Below are positions 54,343 to 63,161 of a stretch of DNA of 64,000 bases, piece after piece; position 1 is the first letter of the stretch; each line of letters opens with the position of its first letter. The notes beneath the pieces are model-generated. The model had not been told where the DNA came from and ran no database searches. It saw nothing but the letters and a program-made list of their open reading frames with translations. Location: the NCBI GenBank assembly GCA_937928595.1, contig CALGJV010000025.1, positions 1 to 64,000 on the forward strand. Direction: 5' to 3'. The DNA is from an uncultured Phycisphaerae bacterium (GTDB taxonomy: Bacteria; Planctomycetota; Phycisphaerae; UBA1845; Fen-1342). A program made the translations under genes and the position numbers.

Positions 54343-56781
54343 ATGGTGCGGCGAGTCCTGCCACGCAGCTACACCCTGGTGCGCGACCTGGCGGCTCGGC
54401 CTCTGCCGGTCGCGCTGGTCGCGGCGGGGCTGCTGATGCTCACGGCGGGGGTGAGCCTGGCGGCGCTGTACGACCGCGCGGTCCGCACGTACGCGCGGGG
54501 CGTGCGGGAGGGGCTGGAGCGGCATGCCGAGGCGCTGGCGGCGCTGGTGGACGGCGACCTGCACAAGACGCTGGTCCGGCCCGAGCAGGAAGCGAGCGAA
54601 ACGTACGAGCGGCTCGTCGAACCGCTGCGGCGGGTGCGCGAGGCCGTGCCCGACCTCGTGTACGTGTACACGCTCATCGAGCGCGACGGAGCGGTGTATA
54701 TCGGCCTCGATACCGCGCCCGTCGGCGACGCGGACCATGACGGCGTCGAGGACCACTCGCGTCTTCTGGAGCGGTACGACGAAGCGAGCGAGTCCGCGCG
54801 GGCCACCTTGCGCGACGGGGTCACGCGCTCCACGCCCGAGCCGTACACGGACCGCTGGGGCGAGTTCCTCGGCGCTTTCGCACCGATTCGCGACTCCGCA
54901 GGTGCCATGGTAGCGGTCGTCGGCGTCGACGTGACCGCCGCCACGTACCGCCAGCGCATCGCCGCCATGCGGCGCGCCTGCCTCTGGAGCTTCGTGCCGG
55001 CCGTCGTTGTGGGGCCGATCGTCGGAATCGGCGCGTACACCATCCGCCGGGCGCAGCTCCACCGAGCCGCCGAGCGCAAAGCGGCCGCGGCGGCCACCGA
55101 GATCGAGCGGCGGAAACTGCTTGCGATTCTGGACGCGACGGACGCGCCCGTTTACATCACCGACCCGCAACCGCACAGCGTGGTCTATGCGAACGCGGCC
55201 GCGGTGAGTCAATGGGGGGATTTCAGCGGCCGGCCATGCTACGTGTGGCTGTGCGGCGCGCCGGCGCCGTGTGCCGACTGCACGGGCGCGGACGTGCTGC
55301 GGGCCGCGGATGGCCGCACCCGGGTCCGCGAGCGGCAGAACCCGCGCAACGGGCGGTGGTACCGCTGCGCCGACAAGCTGATTCACTGGCCGGACGGGCG
55401 CCGGCTGCGGTACACGTTCGCCGTGGACATCACGGAGCGCCGCAACCTGGAGATGCGGTTGCGTGGGCAGACCCACGCACTGCAGTTGGCCAACGCGGAG
55501 CTCGAGGCTCAGAAGCAGTCGCTTCAGGAGCAGCAGGCGGCGCTCCGGGCGATCAATGAGGAACTCAACGCGGCCCGCGCTGCGGCCGAGGCGGCCGCCC
55601 GGAGCAAGGGCGCGTTCCTGGCCAACGTCAGCCACGAGTTGCGGACGCCGATGACCGCCGTGCTGGGGTTCACGGAGCTGCTGGCCGACCCGGACCTCGG
55701 CGCCGCGGAGCGGTCCGAGTACCTGGCCACGATCCGCCGCAACGGCGAGCACCTGCTCGCACTGATCAATGACCTGCTGGACCTCTCGAAAATCGAGGCC
55801 GACAAACTCGTGGTGGAGCGCGTGCCCTGCGCGCCGCGCGTGCTGGTAGAGGAAGTCATCTCGCTGGTGCGCGTGCGGGCCCGCACCAAGGGCCTCGACC
55901 TGACGGCCGAGTACGTCTGGCCTCTGCCGGAGCGTGTGACGACGGACCCGGTTCGGCTGCGGCAGGTTCTCGTCAACCTGGTCGGCAACGCGGTGAAGTT
56001 CACCGAGCGGGGCCACGTGCGGCTCGTGATGCGCATGGTTGAGCCGACCGACAACGAACCGGCCGCACTGGCCTTCGATGTGATCGACACCGGGATCGGG
56101 CTGACGGCCGAGCAGCTCCAGCGCATCTTCGATCCCTTCGCGCAGGCGGACACGTCCACCACCCGCCGCTTCGGCGGCACCGGGCTGGGTCTGGCGATCA
56201 GCAAGCGCCTGGCCGAGGCGCTGGGCGGCCGGTTGACCGCCCGGAGCACCCCCGGGTGCGGCAGCACCTTCACCGTGACGATCGACCCCGGGCCGCTCGA
56301 CGGGGTGCGCTGGCTCGCGGGTCCCGAGGACGTGCCGCACCGGCAGACGGCCACGCCGACCGCGCTCTCCGACGGCCCGGCCAACGGCCGCGTGCTGCTG
56401 GCCGAGGACGGGCCGGACAACCAGCGGCTGATCACCCTCCTGCTCCGCAAGGCGGGCCTCGACGTAACCGTGGTCGAGGACGGCGCCGCGGCCGTGCGTG
56501 CGGCCCAGGACGCGGTCGCGGCGGGGACGCCGTTCGATGTCATCCTGATGGACATCCAGATGCCGGTCATGGACGGTTACGCCGCGACGCGGGAGCTGCG
56601 GCGGGCGGGCTACCGCGGCGTGATTGTCGCGCTGACCGCCCACGCCATGGCGCAGGACCGCGACCGCTGTCTGGCGTGCGGCTGCAACGATTTCGCCAGC
56701 AAGCCCATTGATCGGGCGGCGCTGCTCGACGTCGTGCGGCGCTACATCCCCGGGGCCCGCCCCGCCGTGACGCCGGTCTGA
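54343..56781 (+). CDS. Hybrid sensor histidine kinase/response regulator
   Basis: An 812-residue protein. Two membrane spans (VALVAAGLLMLTAGVSLAALY and FVPAVVVGPIVGIGAY) bracket a periplasmic sensing domain with an Asp-rich loop (GDADHDGVEDHS, calcium-like). A PAS domain follows with the Cys pattern CYVWLCGAPAPCADC, then a coiled coil. The HisKA box FLANVSHELRTPMTAV holds the phospho-His. HATPase boxes LVGNAVKFTERG, DTGIGLT and GTGLGLAISKRL follow. A C-terminal receiver has phosphoacceptor Asp in ILMDIQMPVMDG. The signal and target are unknown. Confidence 0.9.
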   Translation: MVRRVLPRSYTLVRDLAARPLPVALVAAGLLMLTAGVSLAALYDRAVRTYARGVREGLERHAEALAALVDGDLHKTLVRPEQEASETYERLVEPLRRVREAVPDLVYVYTLIERDGAVYIGLDTAPVGDADHDGVEDHSRLLERYDEASESARATLRDGVTRSTPEPYTDRWGEFLGAFAPIRDSAGAMVAVVGVDVTAATYRQRIAAMRRACLWSFVPAVVVGPIVGIGAYTIRRAQLHRAAERKAAAAATEIERRKLLAILDATDAPVYITDPQPHSVVYANAAAVSQWGDFSGRPCYVWLCGAPAPCADCTGADVLRAADGRTRVRERQNPRNGRWYRCADKLIHWPDGRRLRYTFAVDITERRNLEMRLRGQTHALQLANAELEAQKQSLQEQQAALRAINEELNAARAAAEAAARSKGAFLANVSHELRTPMTAVLGFTELLADPDLGAAERSEYLATIRRNGEHLLALINDLLDLSKIEADKLVVERVPCAPRVLVEEVISLVRVRARTKGLDLTAEYVWPLPERVTTDPVRLRQVLVNLVGNAVKFTERGHVRLVMRMVEPTDNEPAALAFDVIDTGIGLTAEQLQRIFDPFAQADTSTTRRFGGTGLGLAISKRLAEALGGRLTARSTPGCGSTFTVTIDPGPLDGVRWLAGPEDVPHRQTATPTALSDGPANGRVLLAEDGPDNQRLITLLLRKAGLDVTVVEDGAAAVRAAQDAVAAGTPFDVILMDIQMPVMDGYAATRELRRAGYRGVIVALTAHAMAQDRDRCLACGCNDFASKPIDRAALLDVVRRYIPGARPAVTPV

Positions 56782-56882
56782 GGCCGGCGGGAGCGTCAAC
56801 GCGGTTGCGCCGGGCGGCGCACCGTTCGCGTGCGGGGCCGCGATCGCCGGCGCGGCGTGTAGCGCGGCCCCGCCCCGCGTGC

Positions 56883-56888
56883 TACAAT
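56883..56888 (+). promoter_or_regulatory. -10 box upstream of the ABC exporter pair
   Basis: TACAAT about 80 bases before ATG 56968, with no clear -35 box. Confidence 0.35.
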
Positions 56889-56967
56889 CCCCGCGTTGGG
56901 GCCGCGCGGTCCGCGCCGCACCGCGGTGTCGGACCCTGCGGCCTGGAGGCGCTCGCCCGCGACGTCG

Positions 56968-58923
56968 ATGCCCGACCCCCCCCTGATTCCTGCCGCGCGG
57001 CCGGCGGACCTCAACGACCGGTACCTGCTCCGCTGGATGTTCCGCTTCCTGCGGCCGGTGATCGGTGTCGCCGTGTCCGCGTGCGTCAGCCTGGTCCTGT
57101 GGATCGGAGCCGAGATCCTGACCGTCCGCCAGACGGCCGTCGCGGTCAACACGATCGAGCGGGTGCGCGTCCGGCACGTGGTGCAGCCGCCGAACTTCTG
57201 GGCCTGGCTGTGGAGCGACGCGGCCGAGGCCGTCGGGCTCGAACGCGTCGTGCTCGTGCTGGCGGGGCTGAGTCTGGCGATGGCGGTCCTCACGTACCTG
57301 CGCGAGGTCGTCAACACCAAGCTCAGCATGTACAAGGTCTTCTACATCCGCGAGGCCGTGTACGACCAGCTCCAGCGCGTCGGGCTGCGGTTCCACGACC
57401 AGATCTCGACCGGCGAGCTGATCAACCGCGCGCTGTCCGACCTCCAGAACGTCCGCGCGTTCATCAACACGGCCGTGCTGACGACGCTCGAGATCGTCCT
57501 GATCGTCGGCGGCTACATCGTGCTGCTGCTGACGCGCACGCCCTGGGCGGCGCTGCTGGCCCTGGCCCCGCTGCCGGTCTGGCTGTGGTACACCGTGCGC
57601 TTCAGCCGCCGCATCCGCCCCGCGCAGGAGGCGGTCATGCGCGTCGGCGACCGGAACATCTCGCTGATCACCGAGAACATCGCCGGCGTGCACGTCGTCA
57701 AGGCGTTCGCCGCCGAGCCGCACGAGATCGCCCGCTACAGCCGCAACTGCGACCGCTTCCTCCGCCGCGTGCTGCAGCGCATTCGCATGTTCGCCAACTA
57801 CCTGCCGGTCGTGCGGGGCATCTCCATGGCCGCGCACCTCGCCCTGTTCATGCTGGCCGGCGTCCTGATCATCAAACGCGTCCTCCAGCCCGGCGACATC
57901 CTCATGCTCGGCGCGGCGATGGGCGCGATCCTCGGCCGCCTCCAGCAGGTCGCCGGCATCAACGAGCAGTACCAGAACGCGATCGTCTCCGCCCGCCGGC
58001 TGCACGAGGTGCTGGCAGCGCGCCCGACGGTGCCCGTGGCCCCCGACGCCCGTCCGCTCCCGCCCGGCCCCGGCGCCGTGCGCTTCGAGCACGTCACCTT
58101 CGGCTACGACCCCGCGCGACCCGTGCTGCACGACATCACCTTCGAGGTTCCCGGCGGCCGCACCGTCGCGCTGGTCGGTCCGACCGGGGCCGGCAAGACC
58201 ACGCTGGTGCAGCTCCTGGCGCGGTTCTACGACCCCCAGGCGGGACGCATCCTGGTGGACGGCACCGACATCCGCAGCGTCACCCTCGACAGCCTGCGCA
58301 CGCAGATCGCGTTCGTCTTTCAGGAGACCTACCTGTTCAGCGACTCGGTGGCCGCGAACATCGCCTACGGCCGGCCGGGCGCGACGCCGGCCGACGTCGA
58401 GTTCGCGTCGCGGACGGCCCAGGCCCACGAGTTCGTCGCCGAGCTGCCCAAGGGCTACGAGACGGTGCTGGGCGAGCGCGGCGCGTCGCTCTCCGGCGGC
58501 CAGCGGCAGCGCCTGGCGATCGCCCGGGCCCTGTTCGCCCGGCCGCGGATCCTGGTGCTCGACGATGCGACCGCCGCGGTCGACCCGGAGACGGAGGAGC
58601 GCATCCACGGCGGCCTGCGCGCCGCCCTGCGCGACGTCACCGTCTTCGTCATCGCCCACCGCCTGAACACGGTGAAGCGCGCCGATCTCGTACTGGTGCT
58701 CGAGAGCGGCCGCCTGGTGCAGGCCGGCACGCACGACGAGCTGATGCAGGCCGACGGGCACTACCGCGACATCGCCGCCGTGCAGCTCTACGGCGACGAG
58801 CAGTTCGACGCCGAGGGCGAGTTCGCTTCACATTACAAGCGGCTGCGAGACCCGCGCACGCTGGCCGCCGCCCGCGCCGGGGCCGCAGCCGCCGCCGACA
58901 CCCGCCCGGAGGCTCAGCCGTGA
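56968..58923 (+). CDS. ABC exporter half-transporter A (type IV, MsbA-like)
   Basis: A 651-residue protein with a six-span transmembrane domain (residues about 25-350) and a nucleotide-binding domain. Walker A is GPTGAGKTT, the signature LSGGQRQRLAIARAL, and the post-signature Walker B LVLDDATAAVD. In Walker B the residue after Asp is Asp rather than the catalytic Glu, as in the degenerate site of heterodimeric exporters. The second gene starts at a GTGA overlap and has a normal Glu, so the two probably form a heterodimer. Substrate unknown; lipid or drug export are common. Confidence 0.88.
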   Translation: MPDPPLIPAARPADLNDRYLLRWMFRFLRPVIGVAVSACVSLVLWIGAEILTVRQTAVAVNTIERVRVRHVVQPPNFWAWLWSDAAEAVGLERVVLVLAGLSLAMAVLTYLREVVNTKLSMYKVFYIREAVYDQLQRVGLRFHDQISTGELINRALSDLQNVRAFINTAVLTTLEIVLIVGGYIVLLLTRTPWAALLALAPLPVWLWYTVRFSRRIRPAQEAVMRVGDRNISLITENIAGVHVVKAFAAEPHEIARYSRNCDRFLRRVLQRIRMFANYLPVVRGISMAAHLALFMLAGVLIIKRVLQPGDILMLGAAMGAILGRLQQVAGINEQYQNAIVSARRLHEVLAARPTVPVAPDARPLPPGPGAVRFEHVTFGYDPARPVLHDITFEVPGGRTVALVGPTGAGKTTLVQLLARFYDPQAGRILVDGTDIRSVTLDSLRTQIAFVFQETYLFSDSVAANIAYGRPGATPADVEFASRTAQAHEFVAELPKGYETVLGERGASLSGGQRQRLAIARALFARPRILVLDDATAAVDPETEERIHGGLRAALRDVTVFVIAHRLNTVKRADLVLVLESGRLVQAGTHDELMQADGHYRDIAAVQLYGDEQFDAEGEFASHYKRLRDPRTLAAARAGAAAAADTRPEAQP

Positions 58924-60830
58924 CTCTCCTCGCCCGGCTGCGCCGCCGGCTGGGCCGCGCCGGCCCGCGCCCCCTGGGCCGGCCGCTCGAGCTCGTTCCC
59001 ACCGACGACGAGCCGCAGTACCGGCCGATCGACCGCGCCCTGCTGCGGCGGATGCTCCGCTGGCTGCGGCCGTACGCGCGGCAGTACTTCCTCGGCATCG
59101 CCCTCGGCGTCGTCATGATCGTGCTCGAGATGCAGTCGCCGCAGTTCATGCGCGCGATCATCAACATCACGACCGCGTTCGTGGCCGCCCCGGCGCCGGA
59201 CGATCCGGCCGCCGCGGCCGCCGCCGAGCACGCGGCCATCCGCCGGGTGGCGGGGCTGATCGGGCTGTGGGCGGTCGTGCTGACGACGGCCGTTCTCCTC
59301 CAGCGCTGGGCCATCATCGTGATGACGCGGGCCGGCGAATGCGTGCAGTTCGACCTGCGGCGGGCGCTGTTCGCGCAGCTCCAGCGCCTGTCGATGAGCT
59401 ACTACGACCGGACGAAGCTCGGCCGGATCATCAGCCGCTGCACGAGCGATGTGAACGCCCTGCGCGACATCAACGTGTGGGGCATCGACACGATCATCAA
59501 GAACGTGCTGATCATGCTGGTGGCCGGGGCGATGCTGCTGAAAACCGAGGCGCGGCTGTTCCTGGCGGTGGTCGGCCTGGCGCCGCTGCTGTTCGCGGCC
59601 AACGTCTACTTCCGCCGGCGGATCAGCGTCGCCTGGCAGGTGGCCCGCGAGGGCTGGACGCGCGTCTCGACCAATCTGGCCGAGAACATCACCGGCGTGC
59701 GGGTCGTCACCGCATTCAACCGCCAGAACTGGAACCTCGAGGTCTTCAACCGGCTCCAGGGCATGAACACGGCGAACTGCGTGCGGGCCGCGCGGCTCAA
59801 CGGCGTGTACCAGCCGACGCTCCAGCTCATCGGCTTCGCCGGCCGGGCCGTCATCCTGCTCTACGGCGGCTACCTCGCCACGACCGGCGCGGTCGCGGGG
59901 GTCGGCGCGGTCGTGGCCGCGTTCCTGTACTGGGACCTCTTCATGGGGCCGATTCTCACGTTCGGGAACTTCCACAACCAGCTCATGATGGCCATGGCCG
60001 GCGCGGAGCGCGTCTACGACCTGCTCGACCTGGAGCCCGAGGTGCGCGACGCCCCCGACGCCCGCCCGCTCCCGCCGATCGCGGGCCACGTCCGCTTCGA
60101 GCACGTGACCTTCGGCTACCAGCCCGACCGCCCGGTGCTGCACGACATCGATTTCACGGCCGAGCCGGGCCAGACGATCGCGCTGGTCGGCGCGACCGGC
60201 AGCGGCAAGAGCAGCGTCATCGCGCTGATCGCGCGCTTCTACCAGCCGCAGCGGGGCCGCATCCTCGTCGACGGTCACGACATCCGCGGCGTGACCGGCG
60301 AGTCGCTGCACCGCCAGATGGGGCTCGTGCTCCAGACGAACTTCCTGTTCACCGGGACCGTGCTGGACAACATCCGCTACGCCCGCCCGACGGCGACGCC
60401 CGCCGAGGTGGAGCAGGCGGCCCGCGCGCTGGGCTCGTGGGACGCGATCGCGGCGCTGCCGCGGGGCCTGCTCACCGAGGTCGGCGAGCGCGGCGCGAAC
60501 ATGTCGCTCGGCCAGCGCCAGCTGATCTGTTTCACGCGGGCGTTCCTGGCCGATCCGCGGATCTTCCTGCTGGACGAGGCCACCAGCGCGGTGGACTCGG
60601 TCACCGAGCAGCTCGTGCAGCGCTCGCTGACGCGCCTGGTCCAGGGGCGCACGACGTTCGTGGTCGCGCACCGGCTGAGCACGATCGTCGGGGCGGACTG
60701 CATCCTCGTGCTCGACCAGGGCCGGATCATCGAGCGCGGCACGCACGCGGAGCTGCTGGCCCACGGCGGGCGCTACGCGGCGCTGTACCGCCGGTTCGTG
60801 TTCCACACCGGGGCCGCGCCGGCGGACTGA
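58920..60830 (+). CDS. ABC exporter half-transporter B (type IV, MsbA-like)
   Basis: A 636-residue protein of the same six-span plus ATPase layout. Walker A GATGSGKSS, Walker B LLDEATSAVDS with catalytic Glu, and H-loop VVAHRLSTI are standard. The signature is MSLGQRQLICFTRAF instead of LSGGQ, so the composite sites of the heterodimer are asymmetric. GTG 58920 overlaps the stop of half A by four bases, with GGAGG upstream. The N-terminal 50 residues are Arg/Pro-rich and cytoplasmic. Confidence 0.88.
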   Translation: MTLLARLRRRLGRAGPRPLGRPLELVPTDDEPQYRPIDRALLRRMLRWLRPYARQYFLGIALGVVMIVLEMQSPQFMRAIINITTAFVAAPAPDDPAAAAAAEHAAIRRVAGLIGLWAVVLTTAVLLQRWAIIVMTRAGECVQFDLRRALFAQLQRLSMSYYDRTKLGRIISRCTSDVNALRDINVWGIDTIIKNVLIMLVAGAMLLKTEARLFLAVVGLAPLLFAANVYFRRRISVAWQVAREGWTRVSTNLAENITGVRVVTAFNRQNWNLEVFNRLQGMNTANCVRAARLNGVYQPTLQLIGFAGRAVILLYGGYLATTGAVAGVGAVVAAFLYWDLFMGPILTFGNFHNQLMMAMAGAERVYDLLDLEPEVRDAPDARPLPPIAGHVRFEHVTFGYQPDRPVLHDIDFTAEPGQTIALVGATGSGKSSVIALIARFYQPQRGRILVDGHDIRGVTGESLHRQMGLVLQTNFLFTGTVLDNIRYARPTATPAEVEQAARALGSWDAIAALPRGLLTEVGERGANMSLGQRQLICFTRAFLADPRIFLLDEATSAVDSVTEQLVQRSLTRLVQGRTTFVVAHRLSTIVGADCILVLDQGRIIERGTHAELLAHGGRYAALYRRFVFHTGAAPAD

Positions 60831-60917
60831 GCGCGCAACGTCCGCGCGACGGACTGCCGCGCCGGCCCGGCATCCGGGCACGGCATCCGTACCGGGCGTC
60901 CGAACCGGGTGTCCGAG

Positions 60918-60974
60918 CCTGGAGCGCAAGCTCCAGGTTCGTTGGCCAACAGGCCCCGGCTTCGCAGCCGGGGC
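60918..60974 (-). repeat. Two-palindrome REP-like element, copy 2
   Basis: CCTGGAGC (60918-60925) pairs with GCTCCAGG (60930-60937), and GCCCCGGCT (60953-60961) pairs with AGCCGGGGC (60966-60974). It is the reverse orientation of the element at 51702-51777. It sits between the convergent ABC exporter and rny genes. Confidence 0.8.
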
Positions 60975-61018
60975 TCGGACGGCAACCGGCTCGGAGGACG
61001 GCGGGCCGCGGTGCAGCG

Positions 61019-62683
61019 CTACTCGGACGCCGCCGGCTCCGGGTCGGCCAGATCGAACGTGCTGCGCTCGCCGTTGCCGCGGTGCCGACCGCTGATCGCG
61101 TACTCGGTCGCCCGCACCTCGCGCAGCACCGTCACCTTGATTTCGCCCGGGAACGTGCCGACCTCCGACTCGATCTTGTGGGCGATGTCGCGGGCGAGCT
61201 TCAGCGACGACCGGTCGTTGATGCGCTCCGCGTCGACGATCACGCGGACCTCGCGCCCCGCCTCGATCGCGTACGCCTGCTGCACGCCCTCGAACGAGGT
61301 CGCGATCGCCTCGAGCTCTTCCAGGCGCTTGATGTACCGCTCGATCGACTCGCGACGGCTGCCGGGCCGGGCCGCGCTGATCGCGTCGGCCGCGCTGACC
61401 AGCGGCGTGTAGGGGTGCGTGGCCGCGACGTCGCCGTGGTGCCCGAGGATCGCGTTGAGCACGGCCGCCGGCTCGTTGTAGCGCCGCGCGAAGTCATGGC
61501 CGACCTTCGTGTGGCTGCCTTCGGCCTCGTGGTCCAGGGCCTTGCCCAGGTCGTGCAGCAGACCGCAGCGCCGGGCCAGCGCGCCGTCCAGCCCCAGCTC
61601 GTCGGCCATCAGCCCGCACAGGTACGCGACCTCGATGCTGTGCTTGAGCACGTTCTGGCCGTAGCTCGTGCGGTACTGGAGCCGCCCGAGCACGTCGAGG
61701 ATCTTCTTGTTCACGCCGCTCACGTTCGCGGCGGCGGCGGCGTCGCGCCCCGCCTCCACGACCTTCTGCTCCACGTCCTTCGTGACGGCCGCGACCACCT
61801 CCTCGATCCGCGTCGGGTGGATGCGCCCGTCGCGGATGAGCTGATCCAGCGCCTGCCGGGCGATTTCCTTGCGGACCGGGTCGAAGCACGAGACCTGTAC
61901 GATCCCCGGCGTGTCGTCCACGATGACCGTCACGCCGGTGGCCTTCTCGAACGCGCGGATGTTGCGGCCTTCGCGCCCGATCACGCGGCCCTTCATCTCG
62001 TCGTTCGGCACGTCGATCGTGGCCACGGTCGTCTCGCAGGTGTGCTCGGCCGCGTAGCGCTGGATGGCCGAGATCACGATGTAGCGGGCTTTCTCGCGGG
62101 CGTTGGTCTCGGCCCCGGTCAGGATGCGCTCGACGAGCTCCCCCGCTTCCTTCTCGACCTCAGTCTCGATCTGGCGCAAACAGGCCGCGCGGGCCTGTTC
62201 CGGCGTCATGCGCGCCACCCGCAGCAGCTCCGCCCGCTGCTGGGCCAGCGTCTCGTCCACCTTGGCCAGCTTGGCCGCCAACTGCTTGTCGCGCTCGGCG
62301 AGCTGCTGCTCGGCCGCCTCGACCTTCTTCTCTTTCGTGATGAGGACGTCGAGTTTCTTCTCGAGCGCCTCCTCGCGTTTCTCGAGGCGTCGCTCGGCGG
62401 CTTTCAACTCGTTGCGCGTCTCGGCCGATTCGCGCTCGAAGCGCTCCTTGGCCTCGAGCACGGTTTTCTGGGCCTCGACCTCGGCCAGCCGCATCCGCTC
62501 GGCGGCGCGGTTCTCGGCCTCCGTGATCAGGCGAGCGGCGGCCGCCGCGTGCGTCGCGGCGGTCTGCCGATCCCGAAAGAGACGGTACGCCCACATGGCG
62601 GCTGCTCCGGCGAGCGCCGCCACGATCGCCCACGCCCACGGGTTGCCCGCGGCGTCGGCCAGGACAAGTTGTGTCGCCAGCAT
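61019..62683 (-). CDS. rny: Ribonuclease Y
   Basis: A 554-residue membrane-bound endoribonuclease. A single N-terminal span (AWAIVAALAGAAAMWAY) precedes a long Glu/Arg/Ala coiled coil (residues about 40-200), a KH domain (KGRVIGREGRNIRAFEKATG), and an HD domain with metal ligands in VLKHSIEVAYLCGLMA and CGLLHDLGKALDHE. RNase Y starts bulk mRNA decay in many bacteria without RNase E. ATG 62683 begins the membrane anchor. A well-formed -10 box lies far upstream, implying a long leader. Confidence 0.92.
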   Translation of the reverse strand: MLATQLVLADAAGNPWAWAIVAALAGAAAMWAYRLFRDRQTAATHAAAAARLITEAENRAAERMRLAEVEAQKTVLEAKERFERESAETRNELKAAERRLEKREEALEKKLDVLITKEKKVEAAEQQLAERDKQLAAKLAKVDETLAQQRAELLRVARMTPEQARAACLRQIETEVEKEAGELVERILTGAETNAREKARYIVISAIQRYAAEHTCETTVATIDVPNDEMKGRVIGREGRNIRAFEKATGVTVIVDDTPGIVQVSCFDPVRKEIARQALDQLIRDGRIHPTRIEEVVAAVTKDVEQKVVEAGRDAAAAANVSGVNKKILDVLGRLQYRTSYGQNVLKHSIEVAYLCGLMADELGLDGALARRCGLLHDLGKALDHEAEGSHTKVGHDFARRYNEPAAVLNAILGHHGDVAATHPYTPLVSAADAISAARPGSRRESIERYIKRLEELEAIATSFEGVQQAYAIEAGREVRVIVDAERINDRSSLKLARDIAHKIESEVGTFPGEIKVTVLREVRATEYAISGRHRGNGERSTFDLADPEPAASE

Positions 62684-62974
62684 GGGTTCATCCGACGATT
62701 GCACCGGGATGTTGTAAAAGCGCGCGAGCGGCCGCTCGCCGCGCACGGTCGGGCCCGATGGCCTGCGGATGTGGCGAGTCAGCGCGACTGCGCAGGCAGC
62801 CGCGCGGCAGGTGTACCCAAGAACCGGAGACCGGCAGGATCCTCAGGCGGACCGCTGAAGAGAGTATGATTCGGATGAAGATCGGGTCCGCATCTTGTAA
62901 ATTCCGCACGTTCACACGGACGCTCGTCGCGACCGCCTGACCGCCTCCAGTGTTACGCCTATGCTGCTCGCCGC

Positions 62975-62999
62975 GGGCGCCGGTCCCTCGCCGGCGCCC
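62975..62999. other. Strong hairpin in the long leader of rny
   Basis: GGGCGCCGG (62975-62983) pairs with CCGGCGCCC (62991-62999) around loop TCCCTCG. No T tract follows on either strand. The 62684-63161 gap shows no gene I can support. Confidence 0.5.
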
Positions 63000-63041
63000 C
63001 GGTTTAAGCGCGCAACCATCGGTGCCCCAGAAACCTACGTT

Positions 63042-63047
63042 ATTATA
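63042..63047 (-). promoter_or_regulatory. Perfect TATAAT box upstream of rny
   Basis: TATAAT on the minus strand, 359 bases before the rny start. A TTGACG is present but only 10 bases away; at 17 bases stands TGGCGG. If used, it gives rny a leader of about 350 bases, or it may serve a small RNA. Confidence 0.4.
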
Positions 63048-63161
63048 CGGACACATGCGTCAATCCGCCAGGGGTGGCGCGCGGAAAACTCCGCAATGAT
63101 GAAACCAAAGCCCCCCCGCGACGCCGACGCACGCTCCGCGCCACCCCCAATCCGAACTCTG

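Noticed and set aside
62867-62940. Small plus-strand reading frame of 24 residues
   Set aside because: No ribosome site, no recognisable sequence, and it lies in the likely leader of rny on the other strand.
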